A stretch of DNA of 64,000 nt, from assembly GCA_039566865.1 (NCBI GenBank), contig CM076943.1, forward strand, positions 13,812,001 to 13,876,000, in the 5' to 3' direction. The notes under the pieces were generated by a model. It made no database searches and was not told the origin of the DNA. It worked only from the letters and a program-made list of their open reading frames with translations. The position numbers and the translations under genes are program-made. Source of the DNA: Aurelia coerulea (Eukaryota > Cnidaria > Scyphozoa > Semaeostomeae > Ulmaridae). Each line of letters begins with the position of its first letter. The stretch's first letter is position 1. Below, in pieces: positions 60,750 to 64,000 of this stretch.

Positions 60750-63700
60750 ATGAATAGAACTCCACTCCCATTGTCAATTAGCTACTTGAATATCCATGGT
60801 CTACATGGAATTTTAGGATGCAAAATACCTGAACTCACGAATGTTTTAATAAATGACATCAATGTACTTGCTGAAACATGGACTTGTGATCATGACAAAA
60901 ATATACCAAACTTTGAATACATAGAGCTGAGCCCAAACAAAATTACTGGAAAAAATAAAGGTAGATCGTCAGGTGGTCTAATAATATATTACAAATCACA
61001 CCTAAGAAGCCATATCAAAATCATTAGAAAGCAAAAGACCCATATTTGGCTAGAAATTGATAAGCAACTTCTCCGTAACATACAACATAACCTTAAAGTT
61101 TGCTTCACTTACATCCCCCCAGAAGACTCTCCATACTACTCGAATGATACATTTGAAGAACTGATAAACGACATACTTGAAATTACAAAAGTCAATGAGG
61201 ACTACCTTATCATGGGTGACTTTAACGCACGAACACATTCACTGAATGATCATGTTCCCATAAATAAACATTCGGATACAGATTTAGATCTCATCAATAC
61301 CAATTGCTTTATCCCCAGACAAAATTGCGATGAGCACTTCCCCAACCAACATGGACGTAATCTCGTTAACCTTTGCAGGTCAGCAAACCTACGTATCCTT
61401 AATGGTAGAAAGCTTGGAGATTCCAGGGGAAATTTTACATGTTTCACCCACAATGGTGCTAGCACTGTAGATTATGGCCTGTGTTCACAGGAACTTTTCA
61501 ACAAAATCATCTTATTTCACGTCGGACAGCAACCAGAATACTCTGATCATTGTAAAATTACCATCGAAATTCCAAGTAAACAACAGAATGAAGCCAACAT
61601 ACCCGAATATAACTGGAAAAAACTTGAAAAACGTTTCTTATGGGAAGAAAACTCAAAAACAGCTTTCCAAACTTCACTCCATACCGAAGAGATAGTATCA
61701 CTTATATCCACACTAAAAGACCTAATTAAAGAAAATCAAACTACTGAATCGTTAGGATCAAAACTAAATGATATCTTCTTAAGAACTGCTATGATATCGC
61801 TTAAAACTAAACCAATAAAGAAGAACTTTACTCAAAACAAACCCAACCGTCATAAAAAATGGTTTGATAAAGATTGTAAAAATCAAAAATCTAAACTTAA
61901 CAGATGTTCAAAGCTAAAACATAACAATCCGCAGAGCGAATACCTACGTCTTCAATACAGAGAACAACTCAAATGTTATAAAAAACAATGCCTTCAAAAA
62001 CGACAAACATTTTGGAATGATTGTCTCTCAAAACTACAAACAAATATGGCCAAACAAAACTTTTGGGACACCTGGAAAGAGTTTGATGAAAACGTAAAGC
62101 AAGAATCTATAGCCATCAAAGATGGTAATGTTTGGGAAAAATACTTTAGCACGCTTCTCTCCCCAAACTCAGACAACCACAATCCTGCCCTCAACAACAG
62201 CACCACATCTATTCCAAATTCAACACTAAACATTGATTTTACCATGGAAGAAATCAATGAAGCCATAAGGAAGTTAAAACCAAATAAATCTCCTGGAATA
62301 GACAGAATTAGTAATGAAATGATCAAAAGTGCCTCATGGCAAGTAACCCAAATAATTAAAGATATATTCAACCTATTCCTACATAGAAAGACAGTCCCTA
62401 AAACATGGTGTATGGGTTTAATCACCCCCATTTATAAAAAAGGAAATAAAATGGACCCGAATAATTATAGAGGCATTTGCGTAGGAAATGCCTTGCTGAA
62501 ATTGTTTTGTACAATTCTTAATCAACGCTTAATCAAATATATAACTGATAAAAATATTATTAACAAATGTCAAATAGGCTTTAAAAAGAACTGTCGTACG
62601 ACTGATCATATACTCACTCTAAAAGCCTTAATTAACAAACACGTTAAAGATAAATCCAAGCAAAAAGTTCACGCAGCATTCATTGATTTTGCAAAAGCCT
62701 TCGACTCTATCTGGCACAAAGGATTATTTCATAAAATGCAAAACAAAGGTATCAATGGTAATTTCCTAGAAATATTACAAAATATCTACGAAAATACTGA
62801 ATGTGCCGTTAAAATTGGATCTCAGCACACAAACTTCTTCCAATGCTTAAAAGGAGTACGACAAGGATGCCCTTTGAGCCCAACATTATTCAACATTTTT
62901 ATGGATGATCTTGTTAATGATCTTAACAATGCAAACACTGCTCCATTACAATTTGAAAACGAATCAATCACGTGTCTTCTATATGCAGACGACATCATCA
63001 TTCTTTCCTCAACACACACAGGACTCCAAAATTGTCTTGATACATTGCATCAATATTGCAATAAGTGGAAACTTTCGATAAACAATTCTAAATCTAAATG
63101 TATGACATTTTACAAAAATTGCTCAAAATATAAGCATAAATTCTCTATTGATAACACAGAACTCCAAAACGTTACGGAATTCACTTACCTTGGCATCACG
63201 CTGGATGCAGCATGTTCCTTTAAACAAACACTACAACTTCTAAGCAGCAAAGCTAACAGAGCAATTTTTGCACTCAATAGTCGTTATAAACTAAAAGATC
63301 TACCAATTGTTGCTGCACTTAAACTGTTTGATAGCACTATAGCACCTATCCTCCTCTATGGATCTGAAGTATGGGGAGCTTTCGAAATTTCAACCCCAGA
63401 TCAATGGGATAAGACCTCTATTGAAAAAATCCACACCCAATTTTTAAAGAGATTACTTGGCGTCAACAGATCGACAACAAACATCCTGGTACGGGGTGAG
63501 CTTGGACGATACCCTTTACTAACCCAAATTGAATCAAGAATATGTAGTTTCATCAAACATATCGAAAATGACTACGCTGAAACATCACTTGCTAGTCAAG
63601 CATTCTCATACGAAAAGAAAATATTGACAAGAAAATCAATGTCATCGCATATTGACGAATTATCAACATTACTGAGAAACGACCATTTGATCAACTCCCC

Positions 63701-64000
63701 TTTGATCTCAATGTCTAAACATTCTTTAAAGAAGACCATAACTGCACACTACTCAAAGCATTGGAAATCAAAAATGGACGAATGCTCCAAAGCAACTTTA
63801 TATAAAACACACAAACAAGATATCTCACTTGAAAAATACCTGATAAAAATGCAAAAAAGAAACTTTCGAAGAACGATAACAAAAGTACGACTCAGTGACC
63901 ATTGTCTAGCAATAGAAAAAGGAAGACATACAAAACCAAAAACCGAAAAACATAATCGAATATGCCCACTATGTAATGAAAACAAAATTGAAGATGAGAT
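60750..64000 (+). CDS. LINE ORF2: APE endonuclease and reverse transcriptase (runs off window)
   Basis: Starts ATGAATAGAACTCC and stays open for 1,083 codons to the last base; no stop or frameshift was met. The N-terminal APE endonuclease shows LNIHGLHG, E42 in AETW, GDFN (D157, N159) and SDH at 265-267. The reverse transcriptase shows NKSPGIDRIS, NYRGI, FIDFAKAFDS (D646), GVRQGCPLSPTLFN and YADD at 745-748. A CPLC motif at 1,072 begins the usual C-terminal zinc knuckle. It nicks target DNA and copies the element RNA there. Intact motifs suggest a recent, perhaps active, copy. The clade is left open among APE LINEs with esterase ORF1. Confidence 0.95.
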   Translation, partial: MNRTPLPLSISYLNIHGLHGILGCKIPELTNVLINDINVLAETWTCDHDKNIPNFEYIELSPNKITGKNKGRSSGGLIIYYKSHLRSHIKIIRKQKTHIWLEIDKQLLRNIQHNLKVCFTYIPPEDSPYYSNDTFEELINDILEITKVNEDYLIMGDFNARTHSLNDHVPINKHSDTDLDLINTNCFIPRQNCDEHFPNQHGRNLVNLCRSANLRILNGRKLGDSRGNFTCFTHNGASTVDYGLCSQELFNKIILFHVGQQPEYSDHCKITIEIPSKQQNEANIPEYNWKKLEKRFLWEENSKTAFQTSLHTEEIVSLISTLKDLIKENQTTESLGSKLNDIFLRTAMISLKTKPIKKNFTQNKPNRHKKWFDKDCKNQKSKLNRCSKLKHNNPQSEYLRLQYREQLKCYKKQCLQKRQTFWNDCLSKLQTNMAKQNFWDTWKEFDENVKQESIAIKDGNVWEKYFSTLLSPNSDNHNPALNNSTTSIPNSTLNIDFTMEEINEAIRKLKPNKSPGIDRISNEMIKSASWQVTQIIKDIFNLFLHRKTVPKTWCMGLITPIYKKGNKMDPNNYRGICVGNALLKLFCTILNQRLIKYITDKNIINKCQIGFKKNCRTTDHILTLKALINKHVKDKSKQKVHAAFIDFAKAFDSIWHKGLFHKMQNKGINGNFLEILQNIYENTECAVKIGSQHTNFFQCLKGVRQGCPLSPTLFNIFMDDLVNDLNNANTAPLQFENESITCLLYADDIIILSSTHTGLQNCLDTLHQYCNKWKLSINNSKSKCMTFYKNCSKYKHKFSIDNTELQNVTEFTYLGITLDAACSFKQTLQLLSSKANRAIFALNSRYKLKDLPIVAALKLFDSTIAPILLYGSEVWGAFEISTPDQWDKTSIEKIHTQFLKRLLGVNRSTTNILVRGELGRYPLLTQIESRICSFIKHIENDYAETSLASQAFSYEKKILTRKSMSSHIDELSTLLRNDHLINSPLISMSKHSLKKTITAHYSKHWKSKMDECSKATLYKTHKQDISLEKYLIKMQKRNFRRTITKVRLSDHCLAIEKGRHTKPKTEKHNRICPLCNENKIEDE

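Overview
This is eukaryotic, AT-rich, repeat-dominated DNA from an animal. A cadherin-free EGF plus zona pellucida (ZP) receptor gene with phase-1 introns, a LINE whose ORF1 carries an esterase domain, THAP proteins and a degenerate copy of a multi-copy PIN-like family suggest a marine invertebrate, most likely an anthozoan cnidarian. That assignment is inference. Nothing here looks bacterial: there are no operons, tRNA genes, CRISPR arrays or replication origins.

Positions 1-26,330 are one tandem satellite with a 169-bp monomer (168- and 163-bp variants), roughly 140 copies. It is organised into nested higher-order repeats, for example a 3,855-bp offset between the first two large blocks. 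Four copies of a SINE with tRNA-like and 5S-rRNA-like promoter boxes sit in it at the same monomer position, and a non-satellite segment of about 0.4 kb occurs three times near its right edge. Both are best explained as sequences captured by the array and amplified with it. The many 60-144 codon reading frames in the array are by-products of the repeat.

Positions 26,700-34,600 are a transposon graveyard. A LINE reverse-transcriptase relic is split by two nested terminal-inverted-repeat (TIR) elements, each with a clean 9-bp target duplication. Around them lie a fold-back element, two copies of one MITE family and two copies of a repeat bounded by poly-G and poly-C.

A spliced host gene occupies 32,947-43,974 on the minus strand: EGF, calcium-binding EGF, ZP-N, ZP-C, a basic cleavage site, a transmembrane segment and a short tail. 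All five exons join in frame at GT-AG sites. One intron is almost entirely a 3.8-kb TIR transposon, and two others hold antisense LINE relics. The first exon was not found.

Positions 44,000-58,500 hold a long inverted-repeat element with ZNF143/THAP11-like motifs in its arms, a pseudogene of the PIN-like family, a 2.5-kb TIR transposon with about 280-bp arms and a helix-turn-helix ORF, and more LINE relics. From 58,667 there is a THAP-domain ORF, then a well-preserved LINE: ORF1 with coiled coil and SGNH esterase, and ORF2 with APE endonuclease and reverse transcriptase, open to the end of the window.
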